From positions 1 through 49,686 of the forward strand of contig CATFEX010000001.1 of NCBI GenBank assembly GCA_949511625.1: a DNA stretch of 49,686 bases, in the 5' to 3' direction. This DNA comes from UBA11891 sp003533785 (lineage in GTDB: Bacteria > Bacteroidota > Bacteroidia > Flavobacteriales > Flavobacteriaceae). Positions within the stretch are counted from its first letter, which is position 1; each line of letters opens with the position of its first letter. This document shows, piece after piece, positions 15,761 to 23,914 of this stretch. The notes under the pieces were generated by a model. The model was not told the DNA's origin, did no database searches, and saw nothing but the letters and a program-made list of their open reading frames with translations. The position numbers and the translations under genes were made by a program.

Positions 15761-18166
15761 ATGACATCGATTATTTATGTACCCATCGCCCTGTCCATTG
15801 TTGGCTTATTCTACATGCTCGTTCGAGCACAGTGGGTTCGCAAACAAGATGCAGGAAACGAAAAAATGCAATCCATATCCAAAAGTATTAAGGAGGGAGC
15901 TCTGGCTTTTCTCAATGCAGAATACCGGCTGCTGCTCATTTTTGTTATCATTGCTTCGGGAGGACTTTTTGCAATCTCCAGCTATGTTGAAACAACTAGT
16001 ATTTTAATTATACCTGCTTTTGTGGTGGGTGCCGTTTTCTCTGCTTTTGCCGGAAACATTGGAATGCGCATTGCTACCGAAGCCAATGCCCGTACTACCC
16101 AAGCCGCTAGGGAAAGCTTACCCAAGGCCTTGCAGGTTTCTTTTGGAGGAGGTACAGTGATGGGATTGGGAGTTGCTGGTCTTGCTGTGCTCGGCCTCTC
16201 TTTATTTTTCCTTCTTTTTCTCAAGATATTTATGGGGGAAGAAGGAAGTTTCTACAATAATATGACTATTGTACTTGAAGCCCTTGCCGGATTTTCGCTG
16301 GGTGCAGAATCCATTGCTCTCTTTGCACGTGTAGGTGGAGGAATTTATACAAAAGCGGCCGACGTTGGTGCAGATTTGGTGGGAAAAGTAGAAGCAGGAA
16401 TCCCAGAGGATGATCCTCGAAATCCAGCAACAATTGCTGACAATGTTGGGGACAATGTTGGGGATGTCGCTGGAATGGGAGCAGACCTCTTTGGGAGCTA
16501 CGTTGCTACCGTTCTTGCTTCCATGGTTTTGGGAAATTATATCATCAAAGACATGACCGATGCTACGGGAAGCCAATTTGAAGATGCATTCGGAGGGATG
16601 GGACCTATTCTACTTCCCATAATGATTGCTGGTGTTGGGATCATTGCTTCCATTATTGGAACTTTTCTCATTCGTATTTCGAATAATGACGCCAAAGAAG
16701 CAGAAGTACAACGCGCACTCAATATTGGGAACATTACTTCGATTCTTATCACTGCTGTAGCAGGATACTTCTTAATTGATTGGATGCTCCCCGAAACCAT
16801 ATCAGGAATGCGTTTCTTTGGAGAGGGAACAAAAGATATCAGTAGTTTCAATGTCTTCCTAGCCACCATCGTAGGTCTTTCAGTAGGATACTTAATATCT
16901 TTATTTACGGAATACTACACGGCATTAGGTAAAAAACCCGTTTTAGACATTGTGCAAAATTCCTCCACTGGAGCAGCCACCAACATTATCGCAGGGCTAG
17001 CAACAGGGATGATTTCAACGGCAAGTTCGGTCTTGCTTTTTGCTTTAGCGATATGGGGATCCTATACCCTAGCAGGTTTTTATGGAGTTGCCCTTGCAGC
17101 GTCTGCTATGATGGCTACCACGGCCATGCAGTTAGCCATCGATGCATTTGGTCCTATTGCTGATAACGCTGGCGGAGTCGCAGAAATGAGCGAATTACCC
17201 GATGAAGTTCGGGAGCGTACAGATATTTTAGATTCTGTTGGAAATACCACAGCGGCTGTTGGTAAAGGATTCGCTATTGCATCGGCGGCATTGACAGCCT
17301 TGGCCCTATTTGCAGCCTATGTAACTTTCACAGGAATTGACGGGATCAATATTTTCAAAGCAGACGTATTAGCGGCTTTGTTTATCGGTGGAATGATTCC
17401 TGTCGTTTTCTCTGCTTTAGCTATGAAAGCAGTAGGAAAAGCAGCCATGGAAATGGTGGAAGAAGTGCGAAGACAATTTCGCGAAATACCTGGAATTTTG
17501 GAAGGGAAGGGAGAACCCGAATACGGTAAATGTGTTGAAATATCAACACGTGCAGCCCTTCGAGAGATGCTAATACCAGGATTGATCACCTTGGCAACTC
17601 CTATTATTATAGGTTTTCTAATGGGACCCGAAGCATTAGGGAGTTATATGGCTGGAGTGACTGTCTCAGGAGTCCTTTGGGCTATCTTTCAGAACAATGC
17701 CGGAGGCGCCTGGGATAATGCAAAAAAATCTTTTGAAGCAGGTGTTGAAATTAATGGAGAAATGACCTTTAAAGGTTCAGAAGCGCATAAAGCTGCTGTG
17801 ACCGGAGATACGGTTGGAGACCCATTTAAAGATACATCTGGGCCTTCAATGAATATTCTTATTAAGTTAACCTGTTTGGTTGGGCTTGTGATTGCTCCAA
17901 TTTTGGGAGGACATTCTATGGAAGCTGGCGTTTCTCATGAGGCAACGATTAAAAATGAGAAAGCGATGCAAAAAGAAGTCCGTGTTGAATTGGATGCCGC
18001 AGAGGGTGAAGAGGTGATGAAAGCAACAATCACAGTAACTACGACTAAAAATGGCGAATCCACAGAAACGACTGAAGTCATTATGGGAACTAAAGAAGAA
18101 ATAGAAGCTACTATTCAAGCCCAAAAAGAAATCGATATGGAAATCCATACCGAGCACGAGGAGTAG
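15761..18166 (+). CDS. hppA: Membrane ion-pumping pyrophosphatase
   Basis: This 801-residue polytopic protein couples pyrophosphate hydrolysis to cation export. DVGADLVGKVE (from about residue 200) followed by DDPRNPATIADNVGDNVGDVAGMGADLFGSY are the pyrophosphate and Mg-binding motifs. A second acidic set is near AIDAFGPIADNAGG, and the third is DNAKK in the last helices. GNTTAAVGKG (about 493-502) has Ala where K+-independent enzymes carry Lys, so K+ dependence is expected. Whether H+, Na+ or both are pumped is not decidable by eye. Residues about 722-801, after HSMEAG, form a charged, Thr/Glu-rich tail not present in minimal family members (about 670-730 residues). Confidence 0.95.
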   Translation: MTSIIYVPIALSIVGLFYMLVRAQWVRKQDAGNEKMQSISKSIKEGALAFLNAEYRLLLIFVIIASGGLFAISSYVETTSILIIPAFVVGAVFSAFAGNIGMRIATEANARTTQAARESLPKALQVSFGGGTVMGLGVAGLAVLGLSLFFLLFLKIFMGEEGSFYNNMTIVLEALAGFSLGAESIALFARVGGGIYTKAADVGADLVGKVEAGIPEDDPRNPATIADNVGDNVGDVAGMGADLFGSYVATVLASMVLGNYIIKDMTDATGSQFEDAFGGMGPILLPIMIAGVGIIASIIGTFLIRISNNDAKEAEVQRALNIGNITSILITAVAGYFLIDWMLPETISGMRFFGEGTKDISSFNVFLATIVGLSVGYLISLFTEYYTALGKKPVLDIVQNSSTGAATNIIAGLATGMISTASSVLLFALAIWGSYTLAGFYGVALAASAMMATTAMQLAIDAFGPIADNAGGVAEMSELPDEVRERTDILDSVGNTTAAVGKGFAIASAALTALALFAAYVTFTGIDGINIFKADVLAALFIGGMIPVVFSALAMKAVGKAAMEMVEEVRRQFREIPGILEGKGEPEYGKCVEISTRAALREMLIPGLITLATPIIIGFLMGPEALGSYMAGVTVSGVLWAIFQNNAGGAWDNAKKSFEAGVEINGEMTFKGSEAHKAAVTGDTVGDPFKDTSGPSMNILIKLTCLVGLVIAPILGGHSMEAGVSHEATIKNEKAMQKEVRVELDAAEGEEVMKATITVTTTKNGESTETTEVIMGTKEEIEATIQAQKEIDMEIHTEHEE

Positions 18167-18190
18167 TTCATTCTTTAACTTATATGCAAG

Positions 18191-18219
18191 AAAAAATCGG
18201 TCAATAGACCGGTTTTTTT
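18191..18219. terminator. Bidirectional terminator between hppA and the deoxynucleoside kinase gene
   Basis: CGGTC (18198-18202) and GACCG (18207-18211) form a stem with a 4-nt loop, flanked by six A residues on the left and seven T residues on the right. It can end transcription from both sides. The T run touches the stop codon of the minus-strand gene. Confidence 0.85.
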
Positions 18220-18835
18220 ATTTGAATAAGCCGTGGAGTTCGGCATCTATTTTTTCGATAATATTACCCAAATCAGTCGGATTTTCAACAAAATCCATAT
18301 CATCCACATCAATGATCAAAAGCTTGCCTTTATCGTATTGACTAATCCAGGCTTCGTAACGCTCATTGAGGCGACTTAAATATTCAATACTGATGCTCGT
18401 CTCGTAGTTGCGTCCGCGTTTGTGAATTTTATTGACCAAGTTGGGGATACTGGAACGCAAATAAATCAATAAATCAGGTCCATCAATCATTGTTTCCATT
18501 AATTCAAACAAGGAATAGTAGTTGTCAAAATCACGCTTGGTCAACAGTCCCATTGCGTGGAGGTTGGGAGCAAAAATGAAAGCGTCCTCATAAATGGTTC
18601 GATCTTGTATTGTGTTTTTTTCGGATCGATTAATTTGGGTCAATTGTTGGAATCGACTTTTTAAAAAATATACTTGTAGATTGAAGGACCAACGTTCCAT
18701 ATGATTGTAGAAATCATCCAGATAAGGATTATCAATCACATCCTCAAATTGAGCTTCGAATTTATAATGAGTGGCCAGAAGATCAGTCAGACTGGTTTTC
18801 CCAGCGCCAATGTTTCCTGCTATGGCTATGTGCAT
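18218..18835 (-). CDS. Deoxynucleoside kinase
   Basis: This 205-residue protein of the deoxynucleoside kinase/thymidylate-kinase-like superfamily phosphorylates salvaged deoxynucleosides. It has a P-loop IAGNIGAGKTSL at residues 4-15. FEDVIDNPYLDDFY is the acidic catalytic block, and QDRTIYEDAFIFA carries the DRS-like motif (as DRT). The LID region is KRGRNYETSISIEYLSRLNERYEAWI with arginines for transition-state binding. Specificity (dA/dG versus broad) is not visible. It faces hppA across a shared terminator and is divergent from the methionine operon leader. Confidence 0.9.
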   Translation of the reverse strand: MHIAIAGNIGAGKTSLTDLLATHYKFEAQFEDVIDNPYLDDFYNHMERWSFNLQVYFLKSRFQQLTQINRSEKNTIQDRTIYEDAFIFAPNLHAMGLLTKRDFDNYYSLFELMETMIDGPDLLIYLRSSIPNLVNKIHKRGRNYETSISIEYLSRLNERYEAWISQYDKGKLLIIDVDDMDFVENPTDLGNIIEKIDAELHGLFK

Positions 18836-18942
18836 TTTGGTTGTATTCTAAGGGATCATTCTCATATCGCAAAGTACTAAAATTTAGTATAAAATAAAGT
18901 TTCAGCTAACAAAACAAAGCAGTAATATTTTGCTTTCAAACT

Positions 18943-18973
18943 TTTGTAATATCTAATTTACTAACTACATTTG
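18943..18973 (+). promoter_or_regulatory. Promoter of the metK operon
   Basis: TTTG (18943-18946) and TACATTTG (18966-18973) match the Bacteroidota -33 and -7 consensus with 19 nt between them. The predicted transcript start is about 18977-18980, exactly at the first base of the aptamer at 18981. Confidence 0.8.
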
Positions 18974-18980
18974 CACAAAT

Positions 18981-19032
18981 ACGAGGAAGGATTTGACTGA
19001 TTGCAACCTCGAAAAAAAAATGCTAAAGCAGT
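18981..19032 (+). ncRNA. SAM-II-type riboswitch aptamer
   Basis: The order of conserved blocks is that of the SAM-II H-type pseudoknot. P1 5' is CGAGG (18982-18986), then GGATTTGAC, ATTGCAA (19000-19006), P1 3' CCTCG (19007-19011), an A-rich linker, and ATGCTAAAG (19020-19028). Second-helix pairs are possible between GCA 19003-19005 and TGC 19021-19023, and between ACTG 18996-18999 and CAGT 19029-19032. SAM-II senses S-adenosylmethionine and is known upstream of methionine and SAM biosynthesis genes. Here the first gene is SAM synthetase itself. Unlike compact SAM-II switches, the start codon lies 44 nt after the aptamer, so a separate expression platform is needed. Confidence 0.85.
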
Positions 19033-19073
19033 GTTGCTTTTAACATTAATAAATCCTTCCCCTAAAAGCAACA
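19032..19073 (+). promoter_or_regulatory. Expression platform of the metK riboswitch
   Basis: An 11-bp perfect inverted repeat (TGTTGCTTTTA 19032-19042, TAAAAGCAACA 19063-19073) ends 3 nt before the metK ATG at 19077. It would hide the initiation region. Its loop holds AAATCCTTCC (19051-19060), the exact complement of GGAAGGATTT (18985-18994) inside the aptamer. The two pairings plausibly exclude each other: SAM-bound aptamer with blocked start, or long-range pairing with open start. There is no T run, so control is probably at translation. The pairing is seen in the sequence; the switching is inference. Confidence 0.7.
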
Positions 19074-19076
19074 TCA

Positions 19077-20333
19077 ATGTCATACTTATTTACCTCAGAA
19101 TCTGTTAGTGAAGGTCATCCCGATAAGGTAGCAGATCAAATTAGTGATGCCTTATTAGATCATTTTTTGGCCTTTGATGCAAATAGTAAAGTCGCCTGTG
19201 AAACTCTAGTAACGACAGGCCAGACTGTCTTATCAGGAGAAGTGAAAAGCACAACATATCTAGACGTCCAACAGATTGCACGGGATACGATCAATAAAAT
19301 TGGCTATACCCAGGGCGCCTATCAATTCAGTGGAGACTCTTGTGGAGTCATCTCTTTAATTCACGAACAATCACAGGATATCAATCAAGGAGTGGATAAA
19401 GCCTCCAAAAAAGAACAAGGAGCTGGAGATCAGGGACTCATGTTTGGTTATGCCACGGATGAAACAGAAAATTACATGCCCTTGGCACTGGATTTATCTC
19501 ACAAAATATTAATTGAATTGGCAGCTCTACGGAGAGAAAATAAGGAAATAACCTATTTACGACCCGATGCAAAATCGCAAGTGACTATTGAATATAACGA
19601 ACAAGACCAACCGATACGAATTGATACCATAGTTGTATCGACCCAACACGATCCCTTCTCAGAGGATGACCAAGGCATGCTGGCCAAAATTAAAAAAGAC
19701 ATTATAGAGATTCTCATTCCTAGAGTGGTGAGTCAATTGCCTTCCCATCTACAATCTTTATTTGATGATCGCATCACCTACCATATCAACCCTACCGGAA
19801 AATTTGTTATTGGCGGGCCACATGGAGACACAGGCCTGACTGGTCGAAAAATAATTGTGGACACTTACGGAGGAAAAGGAGCTCACGGAGGAGGAGCCTT
19901 TAGTGGGAAAGATCCCAGTAAAGTAGACCGATCTGCGGCCTATGCGGCTCGGTATATCGCCAAAAATTTAGTTGCTGCTGGGGCTGCCAAAGAAGTATTG
20001 GTTCAGTTGAGCTATGCCATTGGGGTTGTAGCACCTACCTCTGTTTTTGTAAATACATACGGAACCAATCAAACCTCCTTATCCGATGCAGAACTAGCTT
20101 CAAAAATTCAAACATTATTTGATCTAACACCCTATGGGATTGAATCTCATTTAAAACTTAGAAATCCAATTTATTCTGAAACGGCGGCCTATGGACATAT
20201 GGGTCGTGAGCCCAAAACGGTGACCAAAACTTTTGAATCACCCTACAGCGGAAAAGTAACCCATGAGGTTGAGCTTTTTACTTGGGAAAAATTGGACCAA
20301 GTAGAAGTTCTTCAAAAAGCATTGAATATATAA
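19077..20333 (+). CDS. metK: S-adenosylmethionine synthetase
   Basis: This 418-residue cytoplasmic enzyme makes SAM from methionine and ATP. Motifs are ESVSEGHPDKVADQISDALLD (N-terminal catalytic His and Mg ligand), GAGDQGLMFGYATDE, GGPHGDTGLTGRKIIVDTYGG and GGGAFSGKDPSKVDRSAAYAAR. Somewhat longer than the E. coli enzyme (384). It is the first gene behind the SAM-II leader, so the product SAM should feed back on the whole operon. A 20-nt gap leads to the metX-like gene. Confidence 0.97.
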   Translation: MSYLFTSESVSEGHPDKVADQISDALLDHFLAFDANSKVACETLVTTGQTVLSGEVKSTTYLDVQQIARDTINKIGYTQGAYQFSGDSCGVISLIHEQSQDINQGVDKASKKEQGAGDQGLMFGYATDETENYMPLALDLSHKILIELAALRRENKEITYLRPDAKSQVTIEYNEQDQPIRIDTIVVSTQHDPFSEDDQGMLAKIKKDIIEILIPRVVSQLPSHLQSLFDDRITYHINPTGKFVIGGPHGDTGLTGRKIIVDTYGGKGAHGGGAFSGKDPSKVDRSAAYAARYIAKNLVAAGAAKEVLVQLSYAIGVVAPTSVFVNTYGTNQTSLSDAELASKIQTLFDLTPYGIESHLKLRNPIYSETAAYGHMGREPKTVTKTFESPYSGKVTHEVELFTWEKLDQVEVLQKALNI

Positions 20334-20353
20334 AAGTTTTAATCGCTTAGGGC

Positions 20354-21316
20354 ATGAACCTTTCTTCCCACATAAAACAAATTGAAGTGAAAGCTCCTCG
20401 GGACTTAGGCCCCATTGGGCTCTCCTATCAATTTTTTGGGCAGGACCCCAAAACACATCCTGTGGTGATGGTGAATCATGCACTTACAGGGGATGCCCAA
20501 GTCACTGGTCCCGAAGGGTGGTGGAACAGATTTGTAGGTCCCAATAAGACAATCAACACAGAGCGATTTGCCATTATTTCATTTAATATCCCAGGGAATG
20601 GGGTGTTGAACTCACAATTGGCTAACTACAGTGATTTTCACACGGGAGATATCGCTCATATTTTTTGGGAAGGCCTACAAAATTTGGGAATAGAAAAATT
20701 ATTTGCATTGATTGGAGGCTCCATCGGCGGATGTATTGGCTGGGAATTCATGGCGAAATTTGGAGATTGTGTAGAACGATTTATTCCTGTTGCCACCGAT
20801 TGGAAAGCCTCGGATTGGCTGATAGCCAATACCTATTTACAGGATCAAATACTCAAAAACTCTTCCAACCCTGTCCACGATGCACGCCTGCATGCGATGC
20901 TATGTTATCGATCTCCCCAGTCTTTTGCCGATCGATTTCTGCGAACCTTTAATGAAGAAGAAAACCTGTTTAATGTTGAGACCTGGCTGCGCCATCATGG
21001 AGAAAAATTGAGAAAACGATTCTCCACGCACTCCTACCTTGTAGTCAATCATTTGTTGCGCTCGGTCAATACGGAAAGAAGCGGTCGTCCTCTGGAAGAG
21101 ATTTTTTCCAATTCAAGTACTCAATTCTATTTGGTTGGGATCGATACCGACCTGTTTTTTATCCCTTCAGAAATTAAAGAAACCTATGAGAAACTCAAGA
21201 CAGCGGGTGTTGCGATTTCTTATTTGGAGATTCAGTCCCCTCATGGACATGATGCTTTTTTGATAGAATACCAACAGATGGAACACTTGTTAAAACCCAT
21301 CTTTCAAATAAAATAG
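20354..21316 (+). CDS. Homoserine O-acyltransferase-like alpha/beta hydrolase
   Basis: This 320-residue protein fits MetX, which acylates homoserine to activate it for sulfur transfer. MetX-like parts are VMVNHALTGDAQV, the nucleophile elbow ALIGGSIGGCIGWEF with Ser123, Asp264/Asp266 in GIDTDLFFIPSE, and HGHDAFLIE with catalytic His299. It is shorter than typical MetX (350-380). The usual LG-C-GTTGP block after the oxyanion region is replaced by FNIPGNGVLNSQLANYSDF, so the acyl donor and even the acceptor are less certain. Its place between metK and a metZ-like gene is strong support for homoserine activation. Confidence 0.8.
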   Translation: MNLSSHIKQIEVKAPRDLGPIGLSYQFFGQDPKTHPVVMVNHALTGDAQVTGPEGWWNRFVGPNKTINTERFAIISFNIPGNGVLNSQLANYSDFHTGDIAHIFWEGLQNLGIEKLFALIGGSIGGCIGWEFMAKFGDCVERFIPVATDWKASDWLIANTYLQDQILKNSSNPVHDARLHAMLCYRSPQSFADRFLRTFNEEENLFNVETWLRHHGEKLRKRFSTHSYLVVNHLLRSVNTERSGRPLEEIFSNSSTQFYLVGIDTDLFFIPSEIKETYEKLKTAGVAISYLEIQSPHGHDAFLIEYQQMEHLLKPIFQIK

Positions 21317-21321
21317 AACCT

Positions 21322-21747
21322 ATGAATGTATCCTTAGAAAGATTAAACGACGATTATTTATTTGAAGTGACCAATCCAAATGGTCACCGTGTCTTGTTAG
21401 ACAACAAATCCAAAACAGAGGGATCTGTCAAAGGGATTAGTCCAATGGAACTTCTTTTAATGGGTTTGGCAGGCTGTAGTAGTATTGATGTGGTTGCCAT
21501 TTTAAACAAGCAAAAAATCAATCCTACATCACTAAAAATGGAAGTCAGCGGGAAACGCCCCGAAAATGCTGTTCCTGCATTGTTTCATGCCATCACCGTT
21601 AAAGTTTTACTGGAAGGTGACTTTTCAGCAGAAAAAGCCAAAAGGGCTGTAGCGCTTTCCTTTGATAAGTATTGTTCCGTGTCCAAAACCTTAGAACACA
21701 CTGCAAAAATTGATTATGAAATCCATCTTAATGGAGAGAAAGTATGA
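21322..21747 (+). CDS. OsmC family protein in the methionine operon
   Basis: This 141-residue protein has the OsmC/YhfA-like fold. Marks are SPMELLLMGLAGCSSIDVVAIL with the first redox cysteine and SFDKYCSVSKTL with the second, the pair used for peroxide reduction in OsmC/Ohr. It lies 5 nt after the metX-like gene, and its stop overlaps the metZ-like start as ATGA, so it is translated as part of the operon. Its job there is not known to me. Protection of thiol intermediates such as sulfide or homocysteine from peroxides, or handling of polysulfide, are guesses from context. Confidence 0.85.
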   Translation: MNVSLERLNDDYLFEVTNPNGHRVLLDNKSKTEGSVKGISPMELLLMGLAGCSSIDVVAILNKQKINPTSLKMEVSGKRPENAVPALFHAITVKVLLEGDFSAEKAKRAVALSFDKYCSVSKTLEHTAKIDYEIHLNGEKV

Positions 21748-22910
21748 GTAAGTTTGAAACCAAAGCTATTCGCGAGCAGTTAGAACGTTCCCAGTTTCAG
21801 GAACATACTACACCTCTATATCTCACTTCGAGTTTTGTATTTGAAGATGGTGAAGACATGCGCGCTTCTTTTGCGGAGGAAAAAAAGCGCAATATATACA
21901 CGCGTTTCACAAACCCCAATAATGAAGAATTAATCAATAAAGTTTGTGTTTTAGAGCAAGCCGAGGCAGGGGTGACTTTTGCCAGTGGAATGGGGGCTGT
22001 GTTTTCTACCTTTGCTGCACTGCTTCAAAGCGGAGATCACATTCTATCTGCGCGGAGCGTCTTCGGATCTACCCATTCAATGTTTACCAAGTATTTGCCC
22101 AAATGGAACATAGAAACCACCTATTTCGATGTCAAAAAAACGGATATTTTAGAGAATTCTATTCGACCTGAAACCAAAATTTTATTTGTAGAAACGCCAA
22201 CGAATCCAGGGGTAGACTTGGTCGATTTGGAAGCGCTTTCTGAACTAGCAAAAAAGCATGAATTAATTTTTATAGTTGACAATTGCTTTGCTACCCCCTA
22301 TTTGCAGCAACCCATCCTTTTTGGTGCGGATTTGGTTATTCATTCTGCGACCAAACTTATCGACGGTCAAGGAAGAGTTTTGGGAGGTCTCACAGTAGGC
22401 AATAAAGACTTGATTCGTGAGATATATCTCTTCGCGCGCAATACAGGCCCAGCGCTTTCACCATTCAATGCATGGATTCTTTCCAAGAGTCTAGAGACTC
22501 TAGCGGTGCGTTTGGATCGCCATTGTCAAACGGCTCTGGCATTGGCCAAATTTTTAGAATCACATCCAAAAGTGGCTTGGGTGAAATATCCCTTCCTTTC
22601 TTCGCATCCCCAGTATGCTATTGCTAAAAAACAAATGCTAAAAGGAGGAAATATTGTCTCTTTTGAGATAAGAGGGGGCCTCAAAGCGGGGCGTGCATTT
22701 CTCAATGCTATTGAAATGTGTTCCCTCTCTGCCAATCTGGGAGACTCACGGACAATTGTTACCCACCCTGCTTCTTCTACACATAGCAAATTAGATGAAA
22801 CAGATCGGCAAGCGGTAGGTATTACAGATGGAATGATTCGCTTGTCTGTTGGTTTGGAACACCAAGAAGACATTCAAAAAGATCTTGTCAATGCGTTAGA
22901 ACAACTATGA
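21744..22910 (+). CDS. metZ: O-acylhomoserine sulfhydrylase-type PLP enzyme
   Basis: This 388-residue protein is of the Cys/Met metabolism PLP family (MetZ/MetB/MetY). It probably forms homocysteine from O-acylhomoserine and sulfide. Marks are YTRFTNPNNEELINKVCVLE, FASGMGAVFSTFAALLQSGDH, VETPTNPGVDLVD, VDNCFATPYLQQP and DLVIHSATKLIDGQGRVLGG with the Schiff-base Lys204. Length fits MetZ (about 390) rather than the longer MetY. Cystathionine gamma-synthase is the main alternative. Starts by ATGA overlap with the osmC-like gene and overlaps metH in the same way. Confidence 0.88.
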   Translation: MSKFETKAIREQLERSQFQEHTTPLYLTSSFVFEDGEDMRASFAEEKKRNIYTRFTNPNNEELINKVCVLEQAEAGVTFASGMGAVFSTFAALLQSGDHILSARSVFGSTHSMFTKYLPKWNIETTYFDVKKTDILENSIRPETKILFVETPTNPGVDLVDLEALSELAKKHELIFIVDNCFATPYLQQPILFGADLVIHSATKLIDGQGRVLGGLTVGNKDLIREIYLFARNTGPALSPFNAWILSKSLETLAVRLDRHCQTALALAKFLESHPKVAWVKYPFLSSHPQYAIAKKQMLKGGNIVSFEIRGGLKAGRAFLNAIEMCSLSANLGDSRTIVTHPASSTHSKLDETDRQAVGITDGMIRLSVGLEHQEDIQKDLVNALEQL

Positions 22911-23914
22911 AAAAAATTCAATCCATATTGGAAGAACGGATTCTGGTGCTTGACGGTGCCATGGGAACGATGATTCAAGCCTATGATTTTGATGAGAATG
23001 ACTTTCGGGGCAATCGCTTCCAAGACCATCCTTGTCCGCTCCAAGGGAATAACGATTTGTTGTCTTTAACGCAACCCGAAGCCATTAAAACGATCCACAA
23101 AGATTACTTTGAGGCTGGTGCCGATATTGTAGAAACCAATACTTTTTCTTCTACTTCAATTGGAATGGCAGATTATCAAATGGAGGATTGGGTCTATGAG
23201 CTCAATTTTGAGGCTGCAAAAATAGCCAAGCAGATGGCGGATGAATTCACTCAAAAAAATCCAGAAAAACCTCGTTTTGTTGCCGGTTCGATAGGTCCCA
23301 CCAACCGAACCGCCTCCATGTCTCCCGATGTAAACGACCCTGGCTTTCGAGCGGTGAGTTTTGAAGAGTTGGTAACGGCCTATCAAGAACAGGTTGAAGG
23401 GCTTGTGGCTGGGGGGGCTGATATACTCTTGGTGGAAACTGTTTTTGATACACTTAACGCCAAAGCGGCCTTGTACGCTATTGATGAACTCAAACAAAAC
23501 AACAACTGGGACATCCCAGTCATGGTCAGTGGAACAATTACTGACGCTAGTGGACGCACGCTTTCGGGTCAAACGGTAGAGGCCTTTGCGGTATCTGTTT
23601 CTCATATCCCGCTGCTGAGTCTTGGATTTAACTGTGCATTAGGTGCCGATCAACTCTATCCATACCTCAAACGATTATCGGAGCGTACTTCCTTCGCTAC
23701 ATCTGCTCACCCCAATGCGGGATTACCCAATGCGTTTGGTGCCTATGATCAAACGGCTGAAGAAATGCGTGACCTAATCCTAAATTATTTGGATGACAAT
23801 CTAGTTAATATCATTGGTGGGTGCTGCGGAACAACACCCGAACATATACGTTTGATTGCCGAAGCTGTTCAAAATCATTCCCCACGTTCCTATAAATACA
23901 ATCTACATGTCTGA
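22907..23914 (+). CDS. metH: Methionine synthase, homocysteine-binding part
   Basis: This 335-residue protein is only the first module of MetH. Marks are ERILVLDGAMGTMIQAYDFDE, DIVETNTFSSTSIGM, RFVAGSIGPTNRTASMSPDVNDPGFR, LSLGFNCALGADQL with the first zinc cysteine, and NIIGGCCGTTPEHIR with the cysteine pair. It binds zinc and homocysteine and must work with the next gene, which carries the other modules. The next start codon lies inside its last codons (8-nt overlap). It is a clean split at a domain boundary, not a recent frameshift. Confidence 0.94.
   Translation: MKKIQSILEERILVLDGAMGTMIQAYDFDENDFRGNRFQDHPCPLQGNNDLLSLTQPEAIKTIHKDYFEAGADIVETNTFSSTSIGMADYQMEDWVYELNFEAAKIAKQMADEFTQKNPEKPRFVAGSIGPTNRTASMSPDVNDPGFRAVSFEELVTAYQEQVEGLVAGGADILLVETVFDTLNAKAALYAIDELKQNNNWDIPVMVSGTITDASGRTLSGQTVEAFAVSVSHIPLLSLGFNCALGADQLYPYLKRLSERTSFATSAHPNAGLPNAFGAYDQTAEEMRDLILNYLDDNLVNIIGGCCGTTPEHIRLIAEAVQNHSPRSYKYNLHV

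Noticed and set aside
23856..23906. TTG start for the second metH gene
   Set aside because: Adds 17 residues encoded within the first metH gene; the ATG at 23907 with short overlap is the usual coupled start.
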